The notes under the pieces were generated by a model. It saw nothing but the letters and a program-made list of their open reading frames with translations. It was not told the DNA's origin and searched no databases. Shown in pieces: positions 11,835-23,821 of a stretch of DNA of 64,000 nt (position 1 is the stretch's first letter; each line of letters opens with the position of its first letter). This DNA is from Odiellus spinosus (Eukaryota > Arthropoda > Arachnida > Opiliones > Phalangiidae). The stretch spans positions 18,918,565-18,982,564 of the forward strand of contig OY987228.1 of assembly GCA_963920705.1 (NCBI GenBank), read 5' to 3'. The position numbers were made by a program, and so were the translations under genes.

Positions 11835-14800
11835 CTCCTTTGGGTGGGCCTTCTCCTAGTAGCCTGAGTCGAAAATCAATGTAGTTTTCCTTGTCATGTG
11901 CGCTTGCTCCTCTCTTATCCCGTAGTTTCACCACACCCTCGCCCACGATGTGGAAATAAAGACCTGTAACGAATAAAGAAAAGAAAAAAGAGGTAAATAA
12001 AATAAGATCGTAAAAAAAAAACCTTGTTTTCCAATCCATTGTCTAGCTAGACATAGACCAATAAGAGAATCTGATTTGATTTGGGTTATAGTTATCGAAG
12101 TTAAAGGGAGACGATCAGAATTTTTTTTTTTACCTTTTTCTCACGAGCAGAAATCGAAAACTACGGTTTTCGATACAAATTTGAATTTTCATAAAGTGGC
12201 GACAAAGAAATTATATCTAACGAATGGAAACTGTGACTAAAGCATCTTAGGGTTTAGTTTGTGAAAATCACGTGGTAACGAGGCGTTTCAGTTCTTGTAT
12301 TTTTAAATTGAAACGGTATTGGCCCTCGACTGGACTACTTGATTCGTAATGTAGTATTAATTATTTTAAATGGAGACAGAAATTATTAATTCAGGTATAG
12401 TTCGTTCTACAATTTTTTTTTTTATTGAAATCATATCTGCCAACGTTAACCCTAAATCAGCCTTAACGCAGATCAGAAACGAATATTTAGAACAGATAAT
12501 ATTACGTTGTCTTCCCTTTGAAAAAGTGAATTACAAGTCACCGGAAGTCAGAAGACAAATTCTTAAGTTAAGTCAACGTTTTCATGCATTCCTAAGGTAT
12601 ATTTTCTTCGGTGGTGAGGTCAAATTATCGCGCAAAGCTCTCTATACTTTGGTTTATTCAATTTTAATCGTTTTATTAACGGAAGAAATTTAAGGCATAA
12701 AGATAAAGGAGTCAAAAACCAATAACTGTGTGAGGAAGCTTTCGGCCTCAGTCTGATAAGCGCGTGAGATTTTAAAGCTCTAAATCTAAGATTTAAATTT
12801 GAAATCAGTTGCCGATTTAAATGATTTATAATCACTGAAAAAGTCTGTGGGAAGCTCGATTAATCATATCGGAAATATATTTCTACGTCTGCTTCTTATT
12901 TAGGCTTAAACTCCTGGATAGTAATTGGTCTAAGGCACATAAAACAATTTCAGAGCTAAGCGTGTTGAAAACTCGTTTTTCTCGGCAAATTTCTATACAT
13001 GATATATAGCTAAGCCTATTTCCCCCTTTATTTTATTAATTTTTTATATTATAAAAGGGCGTATCAATTTAATTTCGCTACCAATTGAGTTTCCAGTCTC
13101 TTATCGAGATAATATATCGCTTTTGTAGTTCATTATATTCATTATTTCAATGCTAAACTAGGTTGAATTTAAATAAATTTGAAGGACTCTTAAGAAATCG
13201 TTAAAAAATGTTATGCCAATTTAATCTTAGTGACCACAATAAAAGTTTCGAGATAAAACAGATGTACCAATCAGGACGAATGAAAACTTTCCAATTTTCT
13301 ATATGCTAATTGGAAAATTTTCTTTCGAGTAAAGTTCTGCAAACTTCGAAATTGAACAATTAGGAATATTTTCAACTTAGTAAGTTGAAATCATTTTGCC
13401 GCTAGTATTGCAATTGCATTATTAATTAAAGTCTTGTAAGGGGAAGACTTGTCTATTTGGATTAAAAAAATTGTGCAAATAAATCCGTTTATACAGAAGT
13501 AGATGAAACCCTCCTTTGAAGTCTACTACTCTAATGTTCGATATAGCGCTCCTCTCTGTATGGGAAAAATTCCCAATTTTACGAGATCGGAGGGGTCCTA
13601 CTTCATACCCCCTGCCTACGGAAAATTGGAAATTCTCTCTCTCCACAAACGACGACGTTTTTTTAACGAACTCCAAGGCTGCTAGAGATATTCGCTCGAC
13701 GAACTCCCGCTCCGAAAATATCTACCGTTAGGAGGCGTACGAATCGCGCTTTTTGAAACTAACCCATACAGAGAGGTGTAGACAAGACCAGGGAGTAATA
13801 GACTTCAAAGGAGGGTTTCATCGGCTTCTGGTTTATAATATGTAAACTAAATAGATTAAAATATTAAGATTCAACAATTGATATTACTATTATCGTAATC
13901 TTTCCCGGACTTAATTCTTAGTATGGTATTGAAATTTAATTGGTTTTAAACCGTTTTTGATATGCACACACAATCAACTACAACTTTACAATTAACATTG
14001 CCATGTAATCTATAAAAAAATTGGTACCTTTTACTTTTTACAAATAATTTAGATTAAGGTATGGGTTAAATATATCAAAAAGCTCATACCCTGACAATGT
14101 CTATACCTATAAGTGAACTTAAAATCAATATTTATGAAGTACTATTTTCCTGGTTCATTTATATTTAAAGGACAAGTAAAGCGATGAATCTGGTTGATGT
14201 AAATCCATTATTAACTTTCATTTCTGGCCACCAGAGGCGCGAGTGTTTCGTAATGGAAGACAGCAATTTGTCTCGTAATCAACCGAATCATTCCCTAGAG
14301 TTTTTTTTTTTTATTCTACAAAAAATTTCGATCCTCGCTTTATTACTTGTCCTTTATCTTCCGAATTACAAAAATAAATTTTTGTGTTCATGCAAATCTC
14401 GGTATAATAATGAACCTTCAAACAAGCGAGTTTTAACTACCATATGCAAATGACTACTTCCTGATTATGGTATTATTTTCCTCACCATTTCTTGGTCATT
14501 TCCGTTTGGATAGAGAATGTACCGCTATAGTTCGCGTAATTAGCGCGTTCCGAATTAATGAACAGCGTATCAAGATAATTATTTCGTTGACACGCGAACA
14601 CTGTCGGGGTTCCGGTAATATATTATAACATTTGTTCACTATAGCGTGAAGGGCCGCGTGGATTATTTAAAACTGGATTCAAATTCCCTCGCCTATACGT
14701 GGTTTCGCTAACACCATTAGTGTATATATATGAGATTAATGATAATTCGCTTAACACGTACACTTATACTGATTTTGAAACCTTGCGCTTGTAATGTAAA

Positions 14801-15686
14801 ACTAGGCCTAACCATTTTTAGTTTGCATTCTGAAAATATTACTGTTAATTGATAATAGCTTTTTCAAAAAGACGAATAACTGTCTATAGGAACCACAGTG
14901 TAAAAGGTCAATTAAAACTAGTCCTGTGTAGGAACGTAGACGTCTGAATTTATAAAGTTACCGTCCTTGTATTAGCGGTAGTAGTTCGGGTCTATACATG
15001 GACAAGTTTTTCTATATTTACCGCTCTTTTAATCCTTTAAAGGGATAATTAAGGCGAATAATATTTTATTTTTAATCGATTAACGTTAAAATTAAGTAAT
15101 TAACTAAATAACAATTTGAAGTCGCTAAGCCTAACTCGAAATAAAATTTCAGAAAGATCTACAGCTAATCAAAATCTTTTAAAAACTCGCGATTGCTTTG
15201 ATGACGCGATTCGATTGGATTTTTAAAAGAAACTCTTTGATTTGTTGCAGACTTTCGGAAAATGTGTCCGTGTTTTTATGAATATTAAAATTGAGTTTTA
15301 CTTAGTGATCTAAAATTGCAACTATGTTAATTAACTTTATATTAACGAGAATAGCATAACGCTTTACTATAGCTATAAATAGATCTTCGATTGTGTTGGG
15401 GAGGGGAGGGGAGGGGGGGTCTATATGGTTTTCCCAACAACACACAAGTATTTCAGACTATTAACTCGCTCAAATATCGCAAATCAGAATTATAAAAATT
15501 CTTTTTTCCCAAAATTCTGATTCGAAAGAGTTATACGAGAGCCAAGGCCCAATTTGGGAACTTACCAGTAACGGGCGTATCCTCGTCTAATTCCACTAGC
15601 ACTTTTCCAGCGATGAAACTGCCAGGGAAATAGAGTAGGCTCTCGTTATCCAATAATATCAGGAACTTTCTTAGCTTCTTGGCCAT
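11835..15686 (-). CDS. Alpha-arrestin (arrestin domain-containing protein), first two exons
   Basis: Exon 1 is 15,686-15,566 (ATG in AAAATGG, donor G|GTAAGT) and exon 2 is 11,963-11,835 (acceptor TTACAG|GT, donor G|GTAAGA). Both junctions are phase 1 and the join is in frame, giving 83 codons plus one base. The start MAKKLRKFLILLDNESLLYF then PGSFIAGKVLVEL is the first strand pair of an Arrestin_N domain, where PG..I.G.V.VEL is typical. Exon 2 continues with LYFHIVGEGVVKLRD and a Tyr-containing stretch (ENYIDFRLRLLGEG), aligning with the next strands of the ARRDC fold. Alpha-arrestins act as adaptors that link membrane proteins to ubiquitin ligases and endocytosis. The remaining exons (FPF.F.LP segment, Arrestin_C, PPxY tails) were not found in 1-11,834; they may be short exons I missed or lie beyond the left edge. 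Intron 1 is 3.6 kb and contains a MITE. Confidence 0.68.
11964..13493. other. Arrestin intron 1, distal part
   Basis: No second gene supported. A 107-codon open frame at 12,370-12,693 (plus) begins with ATG but includes a phenylalanine run from a poly-T tract and matches no family I know. Confidence 0.4.
13494..13830 (+). mobile_element. MITE family A, copy 2 (7-bp TSD)
   Basis: Same 337-bp structure as the copy at 7,719, flanked by the perfect 7-bp duplication GTTTATA. The left tip has diverged (CAGAAGTAGATG instead of CAGAAGCCGATG), while the right tip is intact. It sits in intron 1 of the alpha-arrestin gene. Confidence 0.93.
13831..15397. other. Arrestin intron 1, proximal part
   Basis: No gene seen. 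An 89-codon open frame at 14,184-14,453 has no recognisable domain. Confidence 0.4.
15398..15419 (+). other. G-quadruplex motif
   Basis: Four G-tracts of 4, 4, 4 and 7 bases are separated by single A residues, which is a strict G4-forming pattern. It lies 147 bp inside intron 1 of the arrestin gene, on the non-transcribed-sense (plus) strand, so the transcript is C-rich here. Confidence 0.75.
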
Positions 15687-16693
15687 TTTACTATCCTAGA
15701 ATATATATATATATATTTTTTTATATTTCCAATTACGCTAAAAGATTTGTTTCTTAAAAATCCAACGAAACGGCGCTTTAAAACCGCATTGTTTTTATCA
15801 CGTCATCTTTCACTTTTGTTTATGGCCGTTACCCCGAATACCCGCAGTTACGAAACAATCACGGTACTGGTAGAACTCTTAAATCAGGACAAAGTTTTTT
15901 GTTTGTTCAATAACACTGAGAGTTTAAGTTAAATTTTCGGGAAACGAATTGTCGCGAAGGTTTCTCGTTTCGCCCACCGGACTTCCCAACAGCTTTAGTT
16001 TTAAGGTTTGGCTCCGTATACCTTTAGGACGCCCACTGTCTCTATACCCGAGAATCGACTTCGAAGAGAGTTATACACCTAGACGCGCTACTAAGGACCG
16101 GGCCACTGGAGGGTATCGTTAAACTCGAAGAATTTCTCTTTTTCGACGGTCTGTTGGTTAAATTTTTGCTTACCCCCGTTGAAATCCGCCCGGAAAGAAA
16201 AAATTCTTATTTTCTTCTGGCAAAAGTTCGTTCAGCCAGGTGAGACCGGTTCAGGGGGGAAAGACGCGATTTTCGGGAGGGTTTCGAGCCCATTTAACAG
16301 GAAGATTTCTTTTTTTCTCCGTATACACTTCGAACAATCTTTCCCTCCCTCCATATCTATCCAACCTTCGAAGCTACGGGTTTTAAAAGAAGTACCGCTA
16401 CCCTAATATGACGTTATACGTTTAAAACAGATTGAAACTGTGGCCTCGAATCTTTCGGGCTCGTTTCGTCAGGGGGGTACCCTTAGATACCTTTTTAACT
16501 ATTTCACCAAAGACCCTAAGATAACCTAGAAATTGTAATTTTTTTAGAGGCGCGCCACGCCGAAGTAATTACTTTCGAGACTTTTTTAGTCCAGATTTGG
16601 GGCATTTGCTATAAGATTATTTTACTCGAGATGTCTGGGAATTTTCTTAGAGTTCGAGTTGGGATTTGACCTTTCCCTTAAGAGTATATACAG
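15687..16693. other. Upstream region of the arrestin gene
   Basis: A (TA)n run near 15,700-15,715 lies directly upstream of the arrestin ATG. GC content rises across 15,940-16,500, as expected for a promoter or 5' UTR of the minus-strand gene. No coding exon is supported; the open frame at 16,179-16,406 is unremarkable. Confidence 0.4.
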
Positions 16694-16986
16694 TCAAGAA
16701 GGATCAGACAAGGAGAGGAAAAGTGGGGACGGCGCAGTTCCTACTGCGTCGGCCTAAACTCCCACTCCGGGAGAACGGGGGTAGAGATGTTTCGTGGTAA
16801 AATGTTGTCACGTGGGTAAAACGGATCCTTTATCAGCTTCGTAGTAGCCAACGACGCTAGTGACCACGTGACAACAGTTTACCTCGAGAATTTCCTATCC
16901 CCCTTTACACCCGAGTGGGAGGTTGGCTCTTCTCTCTCTAACTCAACGCAGCCCCACTTTTCCTCTCCTTGTCTGATCCTTCTTGA
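16694..16986. mobile_element. Foldback element with 35-bp perfect inverted repeats
   Basis: The first 35 bases, beginning TCAAGAAGGATCAGACAAGG and ending AAAAGTGGGG, are perfectly complementary to the last 35. TACAG is present on both outer sides (5-bp direct repeat), so it looks like a mobile insertion with target duplication. An alternative reading is a TA target with ends CAGTCAAG and CTTGATACAG. A nested inner palindrome (TGTTGTCACGTGG and CCACGTGACAACA) follows. There is no coding capacity. Confidence 0.75.
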
Positions 16987-17891
16987 TACAGTATGCCTTT
17001 AATTGTTCTCCATTCTTTCCCGCGCTTAATTTCTCGGGGAGATAGCGAGAAAAACAGGTTGTTTCGATGAGAAACGATGTCGGTATATACCGCCAAGTGA
17101 AAATATATGGCGTATTCCGAATAGGTTTGAATGAAAGAGTCGGCCCCGTTTCTTTTCTTTATAATCTCGTCGCCTTTTGTCGAGCAAGTTCAACAGCCCC
17201 GCTTGGTCGACCAGCCGTTTCGAGGCGGGCGTTTTTCCACAGTCAAACCCTGTCCTATGTCACCCTGGCTTTAACGGGTATTCGATTGTTCCGCGATTGA
17301 AAGGACCGGGATGACGACGATAACGGAGGCCCCGAAGCTACTCGAGGGTCTGCTCGCTCTTCTCGGATAACGGCGAGCTCCTTTTCTCATGCTAATTTAT
17401 ATTCCGGTATAAATACTCAACCTCTTCTTTCATATTTTCCACACTTTACTCTTTTACGTAACAAGGTCGTATATTTCACGTTGACAATGCAATATAGGCG
17501 AAGATAGGCTACAACTTCAAATAAGTTTTTTCGGGAGTGATATGAAGTTAAGTTAGAGATAGAGGGTGTCATTTTATTTCAATTCGTACGAAACAGGGAT
17601 TAATCTCCCCTGATTTTATTGATTTTTATATTACAAGATGATGACAGAAGCAATATTTTGTCTAAAGAAGGTAAATCGCTTCAACTCCAATGAACCCGGT
17701 TGCTTGAGAGTTGAAAAATGATAACCGGTAAATTTAACTGGAATCGAACAAATCTCAGGGGTTGAAGTTGAAGCAGCGAGTGGTTGTTTCGGAGTTCAGA
17801 TATATTCGAATTTTTTAGAAGAAATAACCTGTGATTTCCTAGTTTTTTGTCTTGATTTGATCGTTTAGTTTCTGATTTATAACTGATATTT
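16987..17891. other. Non-coding stretch
   Basis: GC-rich in 17,040-17,400 with a 77-codon open frame (17,067-17,300) that I cannot assign. Nothing else supported. Confidence 0.35.
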
Positions 17892-18110
17892 CTTAGTATT
17901 TTGTCTGGTTTCATATTTTTTTGTCTGATACCATAGTTTGTTTGTCTGATTTCATAGTTTTTTGTCTTGTTTGGTAGTTTTTTTGTCTGATTTGGTAATT
18001 TTTTTGTCTGATTTGATAGTTTTTATCTGATTTGATAGTTTTAATCTGATTTGATAGTTTCTATCTGATTTCATATAGTTTTTTGTCTGATTTCATAGAT
18101 TTTGTTCGAT
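17892..18110. repeat. Degenerate about 20-bp tandem repeat (TTTGTCTGATTTSATAGTTT)
   Basis: Ten or more copies of TTTGTCTGATTTNATAGTTT with variable T-run length follow one another, and fading copies extend to about 18,180. Confidence 0.8.
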
Positions 18111-18463
18111 TTATTACATATTTCATATTGATTTGTCTGATTTTCTACTGATTTCATTAGTTATTTATCTGATAAAAATATTTACGTGATTTTTATGATT
18201 TTGCAGTTATTTGGAGGATTATATAATATGCAAATGATTGTGTTAGTCATTTGAATTGCTTACGAACTATGGAATTTACGAGGTTATTTGTATAATTTAT
18301 ATAATGTACGAAGTTGTTTGACTAGCTTATAGATTGTACGAGGTTTGAATGCTATGTCTATATTAACTTATTACAATTTGCCCATTTTCAATGTAATGCG
18401 CTGTATAAATAAGTAACTTAGATTACAATACTCAAAACGGGTAAAACGTAATACCCCTGAAAC

Positions 18464-18881
18464 CAGAGGTATATAATAACCCCCTTCGGGGGGAAGTATG
18501 AAAGGTAGGCAAAATCGACGAACAACAAGTGCCCGGCGTAAATCGCGGCGGATCGACACACCGCTTTACTCCCAAAAAATAGTTACACCATTTTGAACCT
18601 CACTAAATTTTCCCTACGCACACTTCCGGAACTCGCGAGCTGAAGTCAACCTTCGACTCCATTTTAACAGACAGCCTGACTCCGGAGACAGGAAGTTCTA
18701 AACACAAATCGAGCCGTCTTGCTTATACAAAGACCATTTACTAGAGTAGCGACATTGAGAAGTCCAGCGCGAGCTAGTGGCCTAGATAGTCAGCAGCGGG
18801 CTCTTGTTGTTCGTGATTTTTAGCATTGGTAGTATAGGGGCTTTCATACTTCCCCCCGAAGGGGGTTATTATATACCTCTG
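18464..18881. mobile_element. 418-bp element with 41-bp perfect inverted repeats and 7-bp TSD
   Basis: The first 41 bases (CAGAGGTATATAATAACCCC onward to AGTATGAAAG) are an exact inverted copy of the last 41. CTGAAAC is duplicated on both sides. CAGA...TCTG ends and a 7-bp duplication match the CAGAAGCC family, so it is probably a second non-autonomous family moved by the same transposase type. It has no coding capacity. The sequence next to the right arm (GCATTGGTAGTATAGGGG) looks like a tRNA A-box by chance or by origin. Confidence 0.85.
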
Positions 18882-19580
18882 CTGAAACTAAAATACCCGT
18901 TAATACCGGCCGTAATCTTCAGATCCCAAATAATTTGAATATTTTGCCCCTCAATTTAATTAGCTTTAGAGAACGATACGGTACTCGGATAATAACACCT
19001 CTGTAAACACGCGAATAGCTTCTACACGAATTGGCCTTAATTTAATCACCCAGGGTTTCTGCGCTCTAACTCTATCTCTATCATTTAAAGCTATATATTT
19101 TCAACCAGATCTAATACGGATAAGCTATCGGTCTAATATGTATTATATATCATCTTTCCTGACCCGCTGGAGCGAGTTCTTCGCGTGATCCAATCCAATT
19201 AGGATAATCAAGTAATGGTTTCCCTTAGTCGCGTGCATGCGCGAAGAAAAGAGAGAAGAATGGAATTTATTCAACCCCTCGGAAAACAATAAAACTGCTA
19301 AGCCATAAAATAATTTCACCTTATAATGACAAAAAATATTTCAAAACAAGAAACCGATGATTTTTTCATTTTACGTAAATTATTTAAAAAAATTAAAACG
19401 TTCAACTCTTTGAAAAGGGGCGCGACCACTTCGAACGAGCTGACTGGTCGGTGACTCGGTGGCTTTATAGTTAACGATTTTCGGAGTTTTTGATACGTTT
19501 CGACGTTCATTAGGTTTAAAATTAATACATTATGGCCGCCTCTATTGGCGACCGAGGCGGTCGTCGACACTCTTCATAGA

Positions 19581-19885
19581 GTTGAGCTTTAATTAAGTAT
19601 TGAGTTCACCAGATAGAGTTCAACTTTAATATTGTATTGAGTTCAACTTATATAGTGTATTGAGTTCATCTTTAATATTGTATTTATTGAATTCAAATTA
19701 TATAGTTCATTGAGTTCAACTTTAATAATTCATTGAGTTCAACTTTAATAATTCATTGAGTTCAACTTTAATAATTCATTGAGTTCAACTTTAAGAGTTC
19801 ATTGAGTTTAACTTTTTAATAGTTCATTTAGTTCAACTTTAATAGTTCATTGAGTTTAACTTTTTAATAAAACGTATAGTTCATC
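19581..19885. repeat. 23-bp minisatellite (TTCATTGAGTTCAACTTTAATAA)
   Basis: About a dozen units of TTCATTGAGTTCAACTTTAA plus a short tail. The best copies are at 19,710-19,800, with degenerate units on both sides. Confidence 0.85.
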
Positions 19886-21034
19886 TTAATTATAATAATA
19901 TATGTAGATATAGTTATATTTTATTAGTGTCAGAAATATTTTACACCTTATTTTCCCCTCGTCTGCCCACTCCCTCGAGGCGTCAATTTTCCATAACTAA
20001 TTAAATAATTGACGTAAATTGAAAATATTATCGGTGTTGTATGTTTTAGATTTATAAGGCAATTATTTTTGTCCTGGAATGTTCATTTAATGAACAGATA
20101 ACCTAAATTTAGATAAAAGATAATTAGATTTTTTTTTTCAAACTGTATTCATAGCCCGTTATTTCAAGTTTAAAAAAAATGATGAGGGCATCGAAGTTAA
20201 AAGTTTATGCGAAAGGAGTGTTGGTGGAATTTCTTATACCTTAGGGTTTATTATAAATTGCCGTACACCGAGTTATTTAATTTTCATTTCCCCCTTCACC
20301 TCTGTTAGAATTTCGAGCCCTTCCGCGATAAATGTATTATCAAGTCGGTCGAGGTTAGGAGTTTCGGAATTAGAAAGACCAAACATGGTTGTTTTTTTAG
20401 GAAAACTAGTTTCCATCCTTCGTCTCGAGGATGTGACGTAAGAGAGTGTTTTTTTTCTTTCCTTCTTCATTTCTTTTTTATTCCTTCGTGGTGGTTCTTC
20501 GCCGCCTATAGCGGGACAGCTTCTTGATGAAATTCTTTAGTCCTACGCATTCTTTGACGGACGAGTCAAAAGTGGTGGTGCAGGAGACTAGAGGAAAGAA
20601 GAAGCTAAAACCAAGAGTCTATAGATTAAAGGGAAACTTGGGACCTAAAAATGAAACAGCTTTTGAATTCATTTTCGGAATCACCTTGCATTTCAGCCTT
20701 CAACAGCAATTGTAATGTACTAACAATATTTTTAGGGCATTACAATAACTGTTGAAGGATGACTATGATTGGCCCGAATTTATATTTACTTTTATTTAAA
20801 TTTTCTCAAACTTTAGAAATTAAGTTAAACACAAGAAATGTGTCTAATAATTGTGAAAAAATTCTGAAATACGTTGTTCAATTTTAAGCTCCAAGTTTCC
20901 CTTTAAAAAAGAGTCTGCTTCGAAGCAGCCCCCCTGCGCCATGCGAAGTTCAACTCTCTCTCAGTCTCATTCCCAAATTTTCTACCCCCTGCCCAAGATT
21001 ACCTTTGATTATCTATAGAGACTCCTGCTAAAAC
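19886..21034. other. Non-coding stretch
   Basis: No gene supported. Open frames at 20,273-20,470 (minus) and 20,524-20,715 (plus) have somewhat coding-like composition but no family resemblance or splice logic. Confidence 0.35.
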
Positions 21035-21382
21035 CAGAAGCCGATGAAACCCTCCTTTGAAGTCTATTACTCCCGGGTCTTGTCTACCCCTCTCTGTATG
21101 GGTTAGTTTCAAAAAGCGCGATTCGTACGCCTCCTAACGGTAGATATTTTCGGAGCGGGAGTTCGTCGAGCGAATATCTCTAGCAGCCTTGGAGTTCGTC
21201 AAAAAAAAAAAAAAAAAAACGTCGTCGTTTGTGGAGAGAGAGAATTTCAATTTTGCGTAGACAGGGGGTATGAAGTACGACCCCTCCGATCTCGTAAAAT
21301 TGTGAATTTTACCCATGCAGAGAGGAGCGCTATATGGAACATTAGAGTAGTAGACTTCAAAGGAGGGTTTCATCGGCTTCTG
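21035..21382 (-). mobile_element. MITE family A, copy 3 (reverse orientation)
   Basis: Reverse-oriented relative to copy 1. The 7-bp duplication CTAAAAC is perfect. It is slightly long because of an expanded 18-base A-run in the middle. Confidence 0.93.
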
Positions 21383-22196
21383 CTAAAACGTATAAGATAA
21401 ACCGCAGGGTATTTTTCCATAATTTTGCACAAACCAAACAGGTTGATATTTTTTTTTCGTGGATTATAACTTGCACCTCAAAAATATTTCAATTTTAATT
21501 TTCTCGAACTCTCTTTCTTGGACTTTTCTATAAACTAGATCACTCTAGGAATCGACCATCTGTTCTTACTTCTAGGAAAGATTCAAAAATATCCAAAAAT
21601 AGAAAAAGAGAAAACTCGGAAACCGTGAGATTTGAGGTTCTTTTGAAGTCAATGTCTCGTTTGTTACGATCGAAAACGGAAATGGGAAAAATTTAAATTA
21701 GTTCCAAAAGAGAAACCTTTTGAAAAAGGTTGACGGAAAATGAAAATACACAATATATTTAAATTTACACGCAACAGCGGATGTTGCGTGGGCGAAAAAA
21801 ATTCCAAAAACATTAAAATATCCAAGAAAAAAAATAACCCTGAACTGTCAGGTTTCATATGTTGATTTTTTATTTAGTTAAACACCACAATTATTTATTT
21901 ACAATATTCATGTTTTCTCTATATACTGTACATTAGATAAACCTTGTTTATTCATTATTTATATATTTAACTTTAAAATTAAATTTATTTATTCACAACC
22001 ACTTATATATATATAATCTCTCATATTTAACACTGGAACGTACCGATACACATCCTGGACGGTGCTTTTACCCAATAACAATCCCTCTCTTGTCCATCAG
22101 CATTTTTTTTATTTGAATTCCATATATATACGTTTAGCACTTTTGCACTTCTATAAATAATACCAAAATTTTTTCACTATGTTTATTCCAAAATAG
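21383..22196. other. Non-coding stretch
   Basis: Very AT-rich; nothing supported. Confidence 0.45.
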
Positions 22197-22534
22197 CAGA
22201 AGCCGATGAAACCCTCCTTTGAAGTCTATTACTCCCTGGTCTTGTCTACCCCTCTCTGTATGGGTTAGTTTCAAAAAGCGCGATTCGTACGCCTCCTAAC
22301 GGTTGATATTTTCGGAGCGGGAGTTCGTTCAGCGAATATCTCTAGCAGCCTTGGAGTTCGTCAAAAAAACGTGGTCGTTTGTGGAGAGAGAGAATTTCCA
22401 ATTTTCCGTAGACAGGGGGGTATGAAATAGGACCCCTCCGATCTCGGAAAATTGTGAATTTTACCCATACAGAGAGGAGCGCTGTATCGAACATTAGAGT
22501 AGTAGACTTCAAAGGAGGATTTCATCTCTTTCTG
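22197..22534 (-). mobile_element. MITE family A, copy 4 (reverse orientation)
   Basis: Flanked by the perfect 7-bp duplication AAAATAG. The right tip has diverged (CATCTCTTTCTG instead of CATCGGCTTCTG), so this copy is older or damaged. Confidence 0.92.
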
Positions 22535-23075
22535 AAAATAGTAAACAACGCCCCGCAGCTTAATATTATCAGCAAAGATCCGAATAAATATACCGGCTGA
22601 TTCTGATTCGAGACACTCTCAGAATCAGTGTCTAAATAGTGAGATAGGAAGCGCCACTCTTAAGGAGTTGGGGGGGGGGGGCAATATAGCTAAATTCCAT
22701 CCCTCTCTCAAGACTCAAAATATCGAGGAAGAGTCCAAATTACTCGAGCCAGACAGGGGTGATGACTTTTTGTCTAGATTTAAGTGATGGCTAGTACCTT
22801 TACCTGGACCTTTGCTGACGTTGTTTACTTTTATGGAATTAAGTGATAAACTTTTGATGATACTAATTCTACACGATTTACTCGCTAATTTAATCACGAT
22901 ATTCAAACAACCCAATTAGCATCAATTAAATTAAAAATAAGGAAAAATTTCAACTTTATTTATTAAAATATTCATCTAACAAATGGTAATTTTTGAAACC
23001 ACGGAAACCAAATCAATTAATTTTGGTAAAATTTATGCTAGCATTTAATAAGGCGTCTTTAATCTTTGGTTTCTT

Positions 23076-23360
23076 AAAGTGAGGCTGTCACCATTTTTTT
23101 TCGAATACCTATGGATTATATTTTTAGTTTTATCATACTAATAAAACGCCATATTCAAAATTTTATACCTTTAAGTTGAAGCGTTCTTAAGAAACTTAAA
23201 AATTAAAATATTCAAAAATATATAGGTAATGCTTTATATATGACGTAGATTATTTCTAGAACTTAATTAACGATAATTTCGTTATGAAATGTACAACTTT
23301 CTGGATTAAGTACTTTTACGAAAAAGACCGCGCGAAAGCAACCTTATCACGTGCCAGAAC
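23076..23360. repeat. Dispersed repeats R1 (copy 2) and R2 (copy 1)
   Basis: 23,076-23,210 matches 9,304-9,420 (GAGGCTGTCACCATT, CCTATGGATT, CGTTCTTAAGAAACTT). The following part, with ATTTCTAGAACTTAAT, GAAAAAGACCGCG and TTATCACGTGCCAGAACGCG, recurs at 26,340-26,445. The two segments probably belong to one longer element present in several truncated forms. Confidence 0.6.
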
Positions 23361-23686
23361 GCGTGAGAATCAACTGTAGGCTCTATACAATTAATAGCCA
23401 CTAGATGACGTCGCGATAAATTCCTTCCTAATCTTTCAAATCCTTAACAAATTTTCAAATCCCAGACGAATTTTCAAATTCAGAAAATGTTTGAAATTCC
23501 GATCTCTCTATCTAGACAGACAAGGAACATAATGGGAGATCCCATGTTAGCTTTTCTCACCTAATAACGTCCAAAAATAATAATAAATCAATAGTTAGAT
23601 GACGTCGGAAGCTGCCGGAAGAGTAAGTGACAAGATAAATAAGTAAAATGGTTCTTATTTTCGTTTCCTCGCCTTGTTTCCTAATA

Positions 23687-23821
23687 CCCTCTTCAGACGA
23701 GGCGTAATCAGATTTAACCGAGGTTTACATAGCCTTTTCAGTTCAATAAACCTCGGTTAATTTTGAATAAACCATGGTTAAAACTGATTAAACCGGCTAG
23801 TTACGCCTCGTCTGAAAAGGG
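23687..23821. mobile_element. TA-flanked palindromic MITE, copy 1
   Basis: The element is about 135 bp. Its ends CCCTCTTCAGACGAGGCGTA and the complement (TACGCCTCGTCTGAAAAGGG) are flanked by TA on both sides. The middle is also palindromic (ACCGAGGTTTA and ATAAACCTCGGTTAA). This fits a Tc1/mariner-type target site. Further copies are at 39,203 and 42,634. Confidence 0.85.

Noticed and set aside
12370-12693. 107-codon open frame
   Set aside because: Includes a poly-T-derived Phe run, lies in an intron, and matches nothing I recognise.
18822-18840. tRNA-Gly-like start GCATTGGTAGTATAGGGG
   Set aside because: No anticodon arm, B box or acceptor pairing follows; the arm of the inverted-repeat element begins directly after it.
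19316-19570. 84-codon minus-strand frame with coding-like composition
   Set aside because: No ATG start, no domain, no clear splice partners.
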